The position numbers and the translations under genes were made by a program. From assembly GCA_040389065.1 (NCBI GenBank), contig JAZKAR010000029.1:1-64000 (forward strand): 64,000 nt of DNA, written 5' to 3'. Of the stretch, positions 53,819 through 62,386 are shown piece by piece; position 1 is the stretch's first letter; each line of letters starts with the position of its first letter. A model generated the notes under the pieces. It did not search any database. It saw nothing but the letters and a program-made list of their open reading frames with translations, and had not been told where the DNA came from. The DNA is from JAZKAR01 sp040389065. Lineage in GTDB: Bacteria; Pseudomonadota; Gammaproteobacteria; Burkholderiales; Casimicrobiaceae.

Positions 53819-54799
53819 TCAAATAGACTCAAAATTAACAGGCTGTCGCGGAAAATATTTTCCATCTAAGCGATTAAAGTACGCTTTTATTTCAATCCCC
53901 TGAAGATCAAAGGCATGTTTCAGGTCATGAATTTTATTAGCAACCTGATCCAAACACTTTCTATCTTGTATTTCAATAAGATCAAGATGTGACTCTAAAA
54001 GCTCTGCATGCCCTAGCCCTACATCAATTTGTTGATGTTTAAAATAAGGGTCAAACGCTTTAGCGTCTACATGATAGTGCTCGGCAAGGCTAACTTTAAA
54101 TTCTGCAATTTGTTCTTCGTTAAATTCCTGTGCCTCAATAACCGCTGCTACCATCAATACTGAAGAAGGCTCAAGCTCGAATAATTCCCGCATCAAAAAA
54201 CCAACCAACCGGGTTGAAAGAAGCGGAATACTGGTTTCAACTTCAGAACGTGATAAGCCTAAATTAACGAGTGTATCTAGTACAAATTTTTCATGCCCCT
54301 TTTCCTCATTAGCATATTGAGTAAGTATTTTTTTTAATTCACCCGTCGCACAATGGGCAGCATGCTCAATTGCATAAGGAAAATCTTTAATATAGTGGTA
54401 CATTTCAATCAGCCACCCGACTAGCGCAGGTTTTGGCAATTTCCCCGCTGCAAATTCGTTGCCGATATAAGAAATTCGAAGCTCATCACTCCAAATTTTA
54501 CATGCCCGCATAAACGCATCACGAACATGCTCTATAGAAGGGTTTTCAGCTGCCTCAGAAAAATAGATAATCTCTGCAGGTTTTAAAGAACCAAGTAACG
54601 CATTAACATCATCGGTTTTAAGCCCGCTCTTTACTGCGATATCGTCAATAGAATAATGACCCGTACAATAACTTCGCATTTTCAAAAACTCTAATGCAGG
54701 AAGAGTAGGAACCTCAAATGTAGCTTTGCTTGTGATCAGCGTCGCCATTTCTTTTTGAGGATTAATATGCCACACATTTTCTCGAAGTCTTGGATACAT
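53819..54799 (-). CDS. RRE/PqqD-like domain fused to heme-oxygenase-like diiron oxidase
   Basis: In this 326-residue protein, residues 1-85 (YPRLRENVWHI, then ALEFLKMRSYCTGHYSIDDI and DDVNALLGSLKPAEIIYF) have the pattern of a PqqD-type RiPP recognition element or winged helix. Residues 95-310 form a TenA/heme-oxygenase-like helical domain with a probable diiron ligand set: E132, H146, E166-x-x-H169, E222, D259 and H264. Such HDO enzymes oxidise or cleave substrates, including peptide residues. It lies 153 bases after a small peptide gene, across a strong hairpin. The fold assignment is good; the peptide-modifying role is inferred. Confidence 0.7.
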   Translation of the reverse strand: MYPRLRENVWHINPQKEMATLITSKATFEVPTLPALEFLKMRSYCTGHYSIDDIAVKSGLKTDDVNALLGSLKPAEIIYFSEAAENPSIEHVRDAFMRACKIWSDELRISYIGNEFAAGKLPKPALVGWLIEMYHYIKDFPYAIEHAAHCATGELKKILTQYANEEKGHEKFVLDTLVNLGLSRSEVETSIPLLSTRLVGFLMRELFELEPSSVLMVAAVIEAQEFNEEQIAEFKVSLAEHYHVDAKAFDPYFKHQQIDVGLGHAELLESHLDLIEIQDRKCLDQVANKIHDLKHAFDLQGIEIKAYFNRLDGKYFPRQPVNFESI

Positions 54800-54881
54800 G
54801 CGATTAAAGCCTATTGTCGAATATAGGAATAACTGGAATATAAAGAAGTCACCTCTGTATATTCAGCTATGAAATAATCAA

Positions 54882-54926
54882 GCTGTGTCTCTAAAGACGA
54901 AACTTTTTAGCCTTTAGAGACACAGC
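54882..54926 (-). terminator. Strong hairpin between the peptide gene and oxidase gene
   Basis: Perfect 15-base arms GCTGTGTCTCTAAAG and CTTTAGAGACACAGC with a 15-base loop begin 26 bases after the peptide stop. The minus-strand sequence after it is TTGATTATTTC, partly U-rich. This could attenuate transcription so that the peptide is made in excess over the enzyme. Confidence 0.65.
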
Positions 54927-54952
54927 CTGATATCATCTACTTTTGTATACGA

Positions 54953-55168
54953 TTAGCCGCAAACAAAAATAACACTGGCACCTTCATGAGCAACGATTGC
55001 ACCAGGCTTCAATTCAAAATTTAGACTGCTGGTCGTTTGATGACCTGTAATCACTTTCAAGGGAGCTTGACCAGGATGGAAACCTCCTGCTACTGCATGG
55101 GCTACTAATTTTCCCTCTTCACTGCTATTAATGTTTTTTTGTGCCGCTTGATTTGTTGAATCAGCCAT
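54953..55168 (-). CDS. Small peptide, candidate RiPP precursor ending in Cys-Gly
   Basis: This 71-residue peptide starts MADSTNQAAQKNINSSEEGK and ends GASVIFVCG, with a single Cys at position 70. It has no signal peptide or TM. A hydrophilic front (1-20) and a Gly/Ala/Val-rich rear suggest leader and core. LVAH (21-24) and IVAH (58-61) form a weak internal repeat. ATG 55168 has AAGGAT eight bases upstream; a longer frame to 55213 lacks this. I do not recognise the family. Its place before the RRE-like/diiron oxidase gene suggests it is that enzyme's substrate. Confidence 0.6.
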   Translation of the reverse strand: MADSTNQAAQKNINSSEEGKLVAHAVAGGFHPGQAPLKVITGHQTTSSLNFELKPGAIVAHEGASVIFVCG

Positions 55169-55563
55169 CGTAAATATCCTTTTAAAAAGATGAAATGAAG
55201 ACTTTATACTCAATGCTCAACTAAATAACCTCATCGTTTTCTTATCTTACTGGTTCAAATCAAGATAAGAATCTTATTGAGCCACATGTTAAGACAACGA
55301 GTATTAAGAAGCATTGTCAGTAGGTAAAAAAACATAAATATGGTAAACATACATTTACCGGGGCCTAGATTGAGTCACTTGATAGGGTTTGTCAATACAT
55401 GCTACCTGCCAACACAGACAGGATTAATTAAAAATAAATGTCAAAATAGTTATAAAAAACTGGCTTGATATAACTATTTGCAAAAAATAAATCCATCTTT
55501 CTCAAGATATCACTTACATGTAACCATGTTTTGCAATGCAGCTAACATTGTCAAAAAAATCAC
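55169..55563. promoter_or_regulatory. Upstream region of the peptide cluster
   Basis: It holds an operator-like repeat at 55240-55270 and AT-rich DNA that should include the peptide promoter. The far part (about 55280-55563) shows no gene or recognised RNA. Confidence 0.45.
55240..55270 (-). promoter_or_regulatory. Inverted-repeat operator candidate of the peptide cluster
   Basis: Perfect arms TCTTATCTT and AAGATAAGA with 13 bases between lie about 70 bases upstream of the peptide start. The next bases, ATCTTATT, add a third half-site. Such an array suggests a dimeric repressor or activator, not encoded beside it. Confidence 0.5.
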
Positions 55564-58500
55564 TTATATTTCGACTAAGTGTCGATACAAAGGTAACCAT
55601 ACGCGTTGCGCTAAATCACAAAATTCCTTATGAAAGGGTTCATCAAACGGTTGATGATTTCTCCATAATCGTTCAAGCCAGGGGTCACTTTCCCACTCCG
55701 CAGGCAGCTTTTCCAACCCTCCGCTTGAAACGCGTATCCAGGAACCTTCCCAAGCTTTTTTCGCACTTTCTAGTGACTTATCTTTCACTTGCAAAATTAC
55801 TTCTTCAATACTATGCGCCTCAGCACGATGATCTAAATCATTATCAGCAAGTGCTGCCGCTAGACTTTCAGCATACGCTGCACTGGTTTTTCTAAATAAG
55901 GAAAGGCGCTGCACAGATATTTTTCTATAGATATCAACGAGGTCTGCTAATACAACGTCTGGTTTCAAACACTGCTTAAACTGATAAATTTTTGTTTCAT
56001 CGATCAATGTAGTCGTTGAACACTTTCCTTCAACATCACTCCAGCACAAAGCAAGATGCTTTAACCAAGCTGATAACAAACTATAAGGAGTGATTTTATG
56101 ATGCTGAATAAAGACTAATCCTGTATCACGCACGCCACTTAGCCATCCGGTTAACTCAATATCAGGCTTACATAAAAGCCGCCAGGCTTTATCTTCATGC
56201 AAATAAGCTGCCAAATAAGATTCTGCCTGCTGATGCAAACGCTCAACCAACTTTCGCTCTTTACGTTCTAGCCTCATGCCCCATTCTCCATGAGGCAATA
56301 CACCTGTTGCACGAGCCAATTCAGGGATATGTACCGCATACCCTTTTTCTATCATCTCCCATGCCTGATACCTTAAGAGTTTTCTTTCTGCCCATTCTAT
56401 TGAAAAAGGCTCGGTAATCGGCAAAGCCTCGCTCCATCGGGCTTCGCTTAAACCGCAACGGCGCTGAAGTAAATGTTGGGCTGGATTTGCTAACGCCCTA
56501 AAGAGTTCATCGATATCAAGGCGCTGTATGCTTTCAGTACTATCATTCGTCACATCATGTGTACTCGTAGTGAGTGCCTTATCTAACAAATTTCGACCGC
56601 TTATCAAACCACGCCCTGCATAGTGGGCTGCCCGACACCATAATGCTGAGAAGCCTGGCAATGCTTGTGTTCCATTAAAATACTGCGCATCAAACGCCTG
56701 CAAAGGATGTACCGTGCGTAACTGTTGAAGTAGCTGGCGTTCAGCACTTTGCTTCCATGCTCGATAGGTAACTTTATCTTCATCATCAGGCTGCTCGGCT
56801 AAACAACTAGCAGGAATGCATGTTTTCTTTATCACCTCTACTAAATCTGCGACTAAAATTGAAGACGGTAACTCCTGGTCAGTACGAATATCTTTACCCA
56901 CATAACTAAAATATAAAATATCACGTGCCGAAAGCAGCGTTTCTAATAGCAAAAATCGATCATCTGCTCGGCGCGAACGATCTCCCTTGCGCGGATAACG
57001 TGCGATTAAATCGAGATACTGCACTCGCTGAGGCCGGGGAAAAGTAAGGTCATCCATACCCAATAAACACACTACTCGAAAAGGTAAACTTCGCATGGGA
57101 ACAATCGTACAAAACGTTACCCCCCCGGTTAAAAAGCCTCCCTCGCTGCCTTCAGATTCTAGGCGTGCTTTCATCCAGCTTCGTACTACTGAAAGCTCCA
57201 CTTCGCGATGATAATCCGCTTGCTCTGCTAACTCATTCAATGTCACACAATACGCACGCAAACATTGTACGATTAAGCTATCTTCATCCGATTGTGTGTT
57301 CAACAATTGATCAAGCATCGCATCTAAACGTCGTACCCATTCACCTAACGTGGCACTCCCCTTGAGAGACTCTGCAACGTCAAATAAGGTATTCACAAAG
57401 CACGAAAATTTGGCAGCTACCTGCGCAGAACTTCCTTCAACATCATCAAACGCCAATATATTTTCATATAATGGATGTGTATGTTGAGCAGCCTCATGCG
57501 GCAAAACAATTCCTAACATAAGGCGCGTTAAACCTTCGCGCCATGTGTTGTGTTCGGTAGGAGGCAGCCCTAAAGCTTCTTTATGTTTCCCCTCTTGGCC
57601 CCAGCGTACTCCCGTTTCTTTTACCCAATGATGAATTAAGGTTAATGCACTCTCTTCAATACCAAAACGTGATCGAATCGCTTCAACATCTAAAAGTTTT
57701 AATACCCACTCTGCACTCATACGGCTTTCAGGTAACTCAAGTAATGTTATAAATACTTGAGTGAGCGCTGAAGCTTTGCCAAAGCTTCGATCTGCAATAG
57801 AAAAAGGAATAGTGGGTTGACCAGCCTGAGGCGCAAATACTGACTCAATTAGAGGTGCATACGTTTCAATATCAGGTGTTAAAACAACAATGTCAGAAGG
57901 TTTTAATAGAGGATTCTCTGAAAACAATGCCAAAAGCTGGTCATGCAATACTTCTATTTCTCGCATTTCACTATGGCATACATGAATTTGTAACGAACGA
58001 TCATCAGGAGAAACAAGAATCGGATCCCATGGTATAAAGGAATTTAAGGAATTTTCACTCTGGTGGTTGTTTTCACTTCGATTCGTTAGCATTAGAATAT
58101 CGCGCTGTAACCAATGCAGCAAAACTTTCGGCTCAACTATTTCATCAAAAACTGACTCAAGCTCTGCTTCTTGAATTAAGCTATCAAAGAAATCACGCCC
58201 TTGCTTCCCCCAGCGCGCCAATAAAGGATGCCCTACTTCTAGATATAAATCAGAAGGATCAAGCTCACTAGCAGGTATTTTTTTTGATAATTCGAATGCT
58301 AGGCGCTCTTGCTCTGACTCATCTCGAATACCACCCCAAGGCTCTGAACAAGGATTCAATGCAAAAAATAGAACATCGATATGTTTCGATAATGCCTTTA
58401 ACACATGCATATAGACTGGAGGTAAGTTGCTAATGCCAACCAGCGCTATCCGCTTGGGCAGCTTTTCAATTCCCTCGCCTCGCTCAAGCTGAGCAAACAA

Positions 58501-59079
58501 CTGCGCTAAGGAGCGCGCTCGGTGATCGTCAGCACTTTCAAGCACTAAATCACGCCATATAGCAGCTTGCCATAAAGCATCTTGATCGCTAATTGCTTTC
58601 CCTAATGATGTTAAAGCAGGTTGGTTACTTTCCCACGCACTTAGCCAATCGGGTCTGTACACTAAATATTGGTCAAATGCATCTGCAATTCGAACTGCCA
58701 GTTCATAACGTCGATAGTCGCCTCCCTCTATTAGGTATTGCTGCAACATCGGATACGCATTTATGTTCGAATCACTTTCCAACCAGCGCATCACTCGAAA
58801 TGTCATTACCTCGCCGGCAAATGCCGAGCGGCGCTGTTGTTTCCCTAATAACAAATTTAATATTTGCCAAAAAAAAGAAGCAGGTAAAGGATAATTAACA
58901 TTAGCAGCTATTCCTTTCGATTGCGCCAATCGAAAGTTTAGCCAACGCCCCATTCCTTTTGATTGCACTACCACTATTTTAGGCTCTAAGGGATTGTCGT
59001 GCTGTTGGCGTTTGAAGATACTAACCACCAGCATTTCATATAAATACTCAAGTCGATTGGATTCGTAAAGAAATAACAT
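55564..59079 (-). CDS. recC: Exodeoxyribonuclease V gamma subunit RecC
   Basis: This 1171-residue protein is similar in length to E. coli RecC (1122). The N-terminus MLFLYESNRLEYLYEML and KGMGRWLNFRLAQSKGIAAN are typical, as are RIALVGISNLPPVYMHVLKAL near 220 and LLGMDDLTFPRPQR in the middle. RecC holds the inactive helicase and nuclease folds that recognise Chi and contact RecB and RecD. RecB and RecD genes are not adjacent: the next genes are the peptide cluster downstream and DUF2069 upstream. The start is ATG 59079. Confidence 0.95.
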   Translation of the reverse strand: MLFLYESNRLEYLYEMLVVSIFKRQQHDNPLEPKIVVVQSKGMGRWLNFRLAQSKGIAANVNYPLPASFFWQILNLLLGKQQRRSAFAGEVMTFRVMRWLESDSNINAYPMLQQYLIEGGDYRRYELAVRIADAFDQYLVYRPDWLSAWESNQPALTSLGKAISDQDALWQAAIWRDLVLESADDHRARSLAQLFAQLERGEGIEKLPKRIALVGISNLPPVYMHVLKALSKHIDVLFFALNPCSEPWGGIRDESEQERLAFELSKKIPASELDPSDLYLEVGHPLLARWGKQGRDFFDSLIQEAELESVFDEIVEPKVLLHWLQRDILMLTNRSENNHQSENSLNSFIPWDPILVSPDDRSLQIHVCHSEMREIEVLHDQLLALFSENPLLKPSDIVVLTPDIETYAPLIESVFAPQAGQPTIPFSIADRSFGKASALTQVFITLLELPESRMSAEWVLKLLDVEAIRSRFGIEESALTLIHHWVKETGVRWGQEGKHKEALGLPPTEHNTWREGLTRLMLGIVLPHEAAQHTHPLYENILAFDDVEGSSAQVAAKFSCFVNTLFDVAESLKGSATLGEWVRRLDAMLDQLLNTQSDEDSLIVQCLRAYCVTLNELAEQADYHREVELSVVRSWMKARLESEGSEGGFLTGGVTFCTIVPMRSLPFRVVCLLGMDDLTFPRPQRVQYLDLIARYPRKGDRSRRADDRFLLLETLLSARDILYFSYVGKDIRTDQELPSSILVADLVEVIKKTCIPASCLAEQPDDEDKVTYRAWKQSAERQLLQQLRTVHPLQAFDAQYFNGTQALPGFSALWCRAAHYAGRGLISGRNLLDKALTTSTHDVTNDSTESIQRLDIDELFRALANPAQHLLQRRCGLSEARWSEALPITEPFSIEWAERKLLRYQAWEMIEKGYAVHIPELARATGVLPHGEWGMRLERKERKLVERLHQQAESYLAAYLHEDKAWRLLCKPDIELTGWLSGVRDTGLVFIQHHKITPYSLLSAWLKHLALCWSDVEGKCSTTTLIDETKIYQFKQCLKPDVVLADLVDIYRKISVQRLSLFRKTSAAYAESLAAALADNDLDHRAEAHSIEEVILQVKDKSLESAKKAWEGSWIRVSSGGLEKLPAEWESDPWLERLWRNHQPFDEPFHKEFCDLAQRVWLPLYRHLVEI

Positions 59080-59152
59080 AATGACTTTGCGTAAAAATAC
59101 TCAAGAAATAATTGTAATATCGTGTTTCAAAACAGCGAGCGTTATATACACA

Positions 59153-59512
59153 TCATTTTTGCAAACGAACAAGCCTCAACCACATTGTACAACTCGCAAA
59201 AAATATGAGCGCCAAGAATAACTCTAAGATTGCTAACTGCTGAGAGATCCCGCGATCTACGTAGAGGCGCACTGATCCTTCCGCCACATACAGCCAAACA
59301 ACCAAGACTCCCCATTGAAAAGCTTTTGCTCGCCCTTTTAATATTCCCCATAAGAGAAAAAAGAGGGGCAATATTTTTAACGATAATATCGTTCCACCAG
59401 GACGCAAAGGCGCTAGAAAGCGTTCCCAAGCCCCGCCCAATATAATTAAAGCAATCATTGAAATCAGGCTTAAACCGTAATACAAACGGGGATCTTTAAA
59501 AATTAATCTCAT
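59153..59512 (-). CDS. DUF2069 membrane protein
   Basis: This 119-residue inner-membrane protein has about four TM helices. It contains LRPGGTILSLKILPLFFLLW and LVVWLYVAEGSVRLYVDRG, the latter typical of DUF2069. The function is unknown. It lies 70 bases after wrbA on the same strand, a pairing often seen in betaproteobacteria. An overlapping frame (59142-59429) is a shadow. Confidence 0.88.
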   Translation of the reverse strand: MRLIFKDPRLYYGLSLISMIALIILGGAWERFLAPLRPGGTILSLKILPLFFLLWGILKGRAKAFQWGVLVVWLYVAEGSVRLYVDRGISQQLAILELFLALIFFASCTMWLRLVRLQK

Positions 59513-59582
59513 GGTTTGATTACCTTAACATGAATGCTTTAAATCAATAGAAATAGTGGTAACGTTATCTTATTACTAAGTG

Positions 59583-60182
59583 TTACGTCTTTAAACGTTG
59601 TGCCAGCAATGCAACACGACGCCCCAACGCACGGCATAACTGGCGCTCATGCTCAGTTAATGTTGCAGGCGGCTTATCACCACGCCAGTGACTTGCTCCA
59701 TATGGCGTGCCTCCCGAAGAGGTAGCCGTTAAGGCTGGCTGACTATAAGGCAAACCTACTAAAAACATTCCAAAATGTAAGAGTGGAGGCATCATCGACC
59801 ATAAGGTTGTTTCCTGACCTCCATGTAAGCTTGCAGAAGATGTAAACACAGCGGCTGGTTTATTTTCTAACTCGCCAGAATGCCACACAGCACTTGCTTG
59901 TTCAAAAAAATATTTCAAAGGAGCAGCCATACTTCCAAACCGAGTGGGGGAACCTAATAGTAAGCCATCACATTGCTTTAGGTCATCCAATGTAGCATAA
60001 GGCACACCTTCTAACGGAATGCTCGGTTCTGAAGCTTCGCACACCGTCGAAACTGCAGGAACAGTGCGTAGCACTACTTGCGTATCTGTTACTGACTCAG
60101 CCCCAAAGGCAATCTCTCTTGCCATACTAGCAACGGCACCGTGCCGGCTATAAAAAAGAACCAAAATCGAAGAAGTTGCCAT
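59583..60182 (-). CDS. wrbA: NAD(P)H:quinone oxidoreductase WrbA
   Basis: This 199-residue flavodoxin-like FMN enzyme gives two-electron reduction of quinones. The FMN phosphate loop is LVLFYSRHGAVASMA near residue 8, SPTRFGSMAAPLKYFFEQAS near 78 is the WrbA signature, and FTSSASLHGGQETTLWSMM near 113 binds FMN. GTPYGASHW near 160 is also typical. It sits upstream of the DUF2069 gene. Confidence 0.95.
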   Translation of the reverse strand: MATSSILVLFYSRHGAVASMAREIAFGAESVTDTQVVLRTVPAVSTVCEASEPSIPLEGVPYATLDDLKQCDGLLLGSPTRFGSMAAPLKYFFEQASAVWHSGELENKPAAVFTSSASLHGGQETTLWSMMPPLLHFGMFLVGLPYSQPALTATSSGGTPYGASHWRGDKPPATLTEHERQLCRALGRRVALLAQRLKT

Positions 60183-60325
60183 GATACCTATATACCCTGA
60201 ACCTCATACCATTTTTCATATCAAACTGTTCAAATCAGTTGTGTATTTCGACCCGATACATCTACACACTCATGAATCAGTACATTTAATGTTAATGACT
60301 GGTATAAATTTATAAAAACAGATCC

Positions 60326-60369
60326 AAAAAAAACCCTACTAACACTACCTTTTGGCAATATTAGTAGGG
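60326..60369 (-). terminator. Rho-independent terminator after the parvulin isomerase gene
   Basis: On the minus strand CCCTACTAATATTGCC pairs with GGTAGTGTTAGTAGGG with an internal bulge, and is followed by eight T. It lies about 45 bases after the isomerase stop. Confidence 0.85.
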
Positions 60370-60411
60370 CTAACTAGGAGATGTCATTGAGACATCACCG
60401 AAATTATTTAA

Positions 60412-61344
60412 TTATTTATTTTTTGCGCGTAAGCCAGCAATCAGTTGCTCAAGCTTTTTAGCTTTCAAGCCTTCAATAATACGGGCTTTAACTTGTTCAA
60501 ACTCAGGCGCTTTCGCTCCACGCACATCTACTAACTGAATAACGTGGTAACCAAACTTACTTTTAACAGGTGTTTCTGTAAATTTACCTTTTTCTAAACC
60601 AACCAATGCTTCAGCAAAAGGAGGAACAAACGACTCTTGAGGAATCGCCCAGCCTAAATCACCACCTGAAGCTTTAGATCCTTCATCTTTTGTATGCTGT
60701 TTGGCCAGCTTTTCAAAAGACTCACCTTTTTTCAACTGCTCAATAATTTGTTTAGCTTCATCTTCTTTTTCAACTAAAATATGACGAGCCTGGTATTCTT
60801 TTTTCCCTGCATTTTGGGCAACAAAAGCATCATATTCTTTTTTAGCATCTGCTTCATTAACAGGGTTAGCTTTAAAATAATCAGAAAGAAATGCCCCAAC
60901 AATAATATTATCGCCGTACAAATCGATTTGTGCTTTTACATCAGCACGCTTTGTAATACCTTGCTTACGCGCTTCTTGTACAACAATAGCCTGGCTAATA
61001 AGGTTATTTTTAATCATTTCTTTGACTTCAGGCGTCAAAGGGCGCTGACCACGCGCTGCGAAGTTCTTTACCAATGAATCTACGTGAGCTTGGGTGTAAT
61101 GACCTTTAGTCAATTTCTCAATTTCAGGAATCTTAATCTGTTCGACTTTAGGCTCCTGAGTAGCCGACTGCTCAGTTGCAGCTGCACGTTTAGTAGCATC
61201 GCTTGCTTTTGCTGAAGGAGCTACTGAGGTGGGAACATTAACTTTAGGAGCCGGAGCGCTAGGAGCAGTAAGTTTAGCGGGTTCAGCAAATACTGACGAA
61301 GCCAGTCCTGCACACAAAGCTAGCGAAAGCAAATTTTTTTTCAT
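60412..61344 (-). CDS. Periplasmic parvulin-type peptidyl-prolyl isomerase
   Basis: This 310-residue exported foldase is of the SurA/PpiC type. The signal peptide MKKNLLSLALCAGLASSVFA is followed by an Ala/Pro/Lys-rich linker. A SurA-N-like helical region spans about 85-180, and the parvulin domain about 185-285 (QARHILVEKEDEAKQIIEQL, GGDLGWAIPQESFVPPFAEA, KSKFGYHVIQLVDVR). It would fold outer-membrane proteins in the periplasm. ATG 61344 has GGAGAA upstream; the frame runs on to 61428 inside bolA. It is third in yciB-bolA-ppi. Confidence 0.93.
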   Translation of the reverse strand: MKKNLLSLALCAGLASSVFAEPAKLTAPSAPAPKVNVPTSVAPSAKASDATKRAAATEQSATQEPKVEQIKIPEIEKLTKGHYTQAHVDSLVKNFAARGQRPLTPEVKEMIKNNLISQAIVVQEARKQGITKRADVKAQIDLYGDNIIVGAFLSDYFKANPVNEADAKKEYDAFVAQNAGKKEYQARHILVEKEDEAKQIIEQLKKGESFEKLAKQHTKDEGSKASGGDLGWAIPQESFVPPFAEALVGLEKGKFTETPVKSKFGYHVIQLVDVRGAKAPEFEQVKARIIEGLKAKKLEQLIAGLRAKNK

Positions 61345-61372
61345 CACAAATGTTCTCCACAATAACAAAAAT

Positions 61373-61672
61373 TTAGCTAAAAACACCCTGTTGTTTTGCA
61401 TGCCACTCTTCAGGGGTAAGTGTCTCAATATTCAATGCATGAATACGATGGGGAATGAAATCACTGAAGCAATTGTAAACCAAACGATGACGCTGAAGGC
61501 GATTAAGTGCAATAAAGTGCTCAGAAACAACACTAATTGTATAATGCCCTCCTCCTGAAGCTGCGCCTGCATGCCCAATATGAGCAGCAGAGTCATCTTT
61601 AAAGGTTAGGTGTAGCGGCGCTAAACCCTGCAAGCGTTGTGTAAAAAAATCCAACGTTAATTGATCAGACAC
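61373..61672 (-). CDS. bolA: BolA family protein
   Basis: This 99-residue BolA has the conserved LHLTFKDDSAAHIGHAGAASG near residue 19 (with the His that co-binds a [2Fe-2S] cluster with a monothiol glutaredoxin), GGHYTISVVSEHF near 41 and RHRLVYNCFSDFIPHRIHAL near 61. It acts in iron-sulfur trafficking and stress response. It lies 18 bases after yciB and 28 before the isomerase gene, so it is part of one operon. Confidence 0.95.
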   Translation of the reverse strand: MSDQLTLDFFTQRLQGLAPLHLTFKDDSAAHIGHAGAASGGGHYTISVVSEHFIALNRLQRHRLVYNCFSDFIPHRIHALNIETLTPEEWHAKQQGVFS

Positions 61673-61690
61673 GATAAACCAAATTTCAAG

Positions 61691-62386
61691 TTAAGAATTA
61701 GAATTTTCTGAAACTTTTATCACACGAAAACCTTGATAAGAGAAGAAAATTAATGTTAAGAGGCTTAAACCAAATACTTTGAATGTTGCCCACTGTGCAG
61801 GGGCAGCATACCAAGCTACAAAAGCATTCATAATAGCCAGCACAATAAAGAAAGCACTAGCTTCATTTAAAAACCGATTCCAAATAGAATGACCAGGCGC
61901 TGGCAAAGGAGTTTCTGCCTGAGAAAATGCTTCTCTATACATTTTCTCAACCCAATTAATATTTTTCCACTGCGCAACACCCCATCCAATTAAACCAAAC
62001 AACCCAAATAAAACCGTTGGTTTCATTTTAATAATCATGGGGTTATGAAAAAGAAGCGAAAGAAGACCTAATACAATAACAGAGCAAGATCCCCATTTTT
62101 GCATGGATGAAAGCGACCAACCTTTTAAGCGATAGATTAACGCTTGAACCAAAGAAAAAGCAATTAACACAATTGTTGCTGCCCTAAGCGCCTCGTTGGC
62201 TAACTCAGTGTTACTAGGGTCTTTAAGTGCTAATTCACTATATTTTGCAAAATCCCCATAATACAGTGCAAGCCAAGCAGCAAGACCCGCAAAGTGTTGG
62301 GTAATGTATAGAAGCAAACTGCCAAAATACTTAGTGAGTAGAACAAATAAGATTAACGGTAGATATTCAAGAATAGATTTAAGCAT
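61691..62386 (-). CDS. yciB: Inner membrane septation protein YciB/IspZ
   Basis: This 231-residue polytopic protein opens MLKSILEYLPLILFVLLTKY and has LALKDPSNTELANEALRA near 55, where the family usually has a shorter loop. PTVLFGLFGLIGWGVAQWKN near 130 and WNRFLNEASAFFIVLAIMNAFVAW near 165-190 follow. It has about five to six TM helices. YciB supports envelope synthesis and septation. The standard length is about 180-200, so the extra loop is a small oddity. First gene of the yciB-bolA-ppi unit. Confidence 0.93.
   Translation of the reverse strand: MLKSILEYLPLILFVLLTKYFGSLLLYITQHFAGLAAWLALYYGDFAKYSELALKDPSNTELANEALRAATIVLIAFSLVQALIYRLKGWSLSSMQKWGSCSVIVLGLLSLLFHNPMIIKMKPTVLFGLFGLIGWGVAQWKNINWVEKMYREAFSQAETPLPAPGHSIWNRFLNEASAFFIVLAIMNAFVAWYAAPAQWATFKVFGLSLLTLIFFSYQGFRVIKVSENSNS

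Noticed and set aside
59142..59429. Alternative open frame overlapping DUF2069
   Set aside because: Only the 59153-59512 frame matches the DUF2069 pattern of TM helices.
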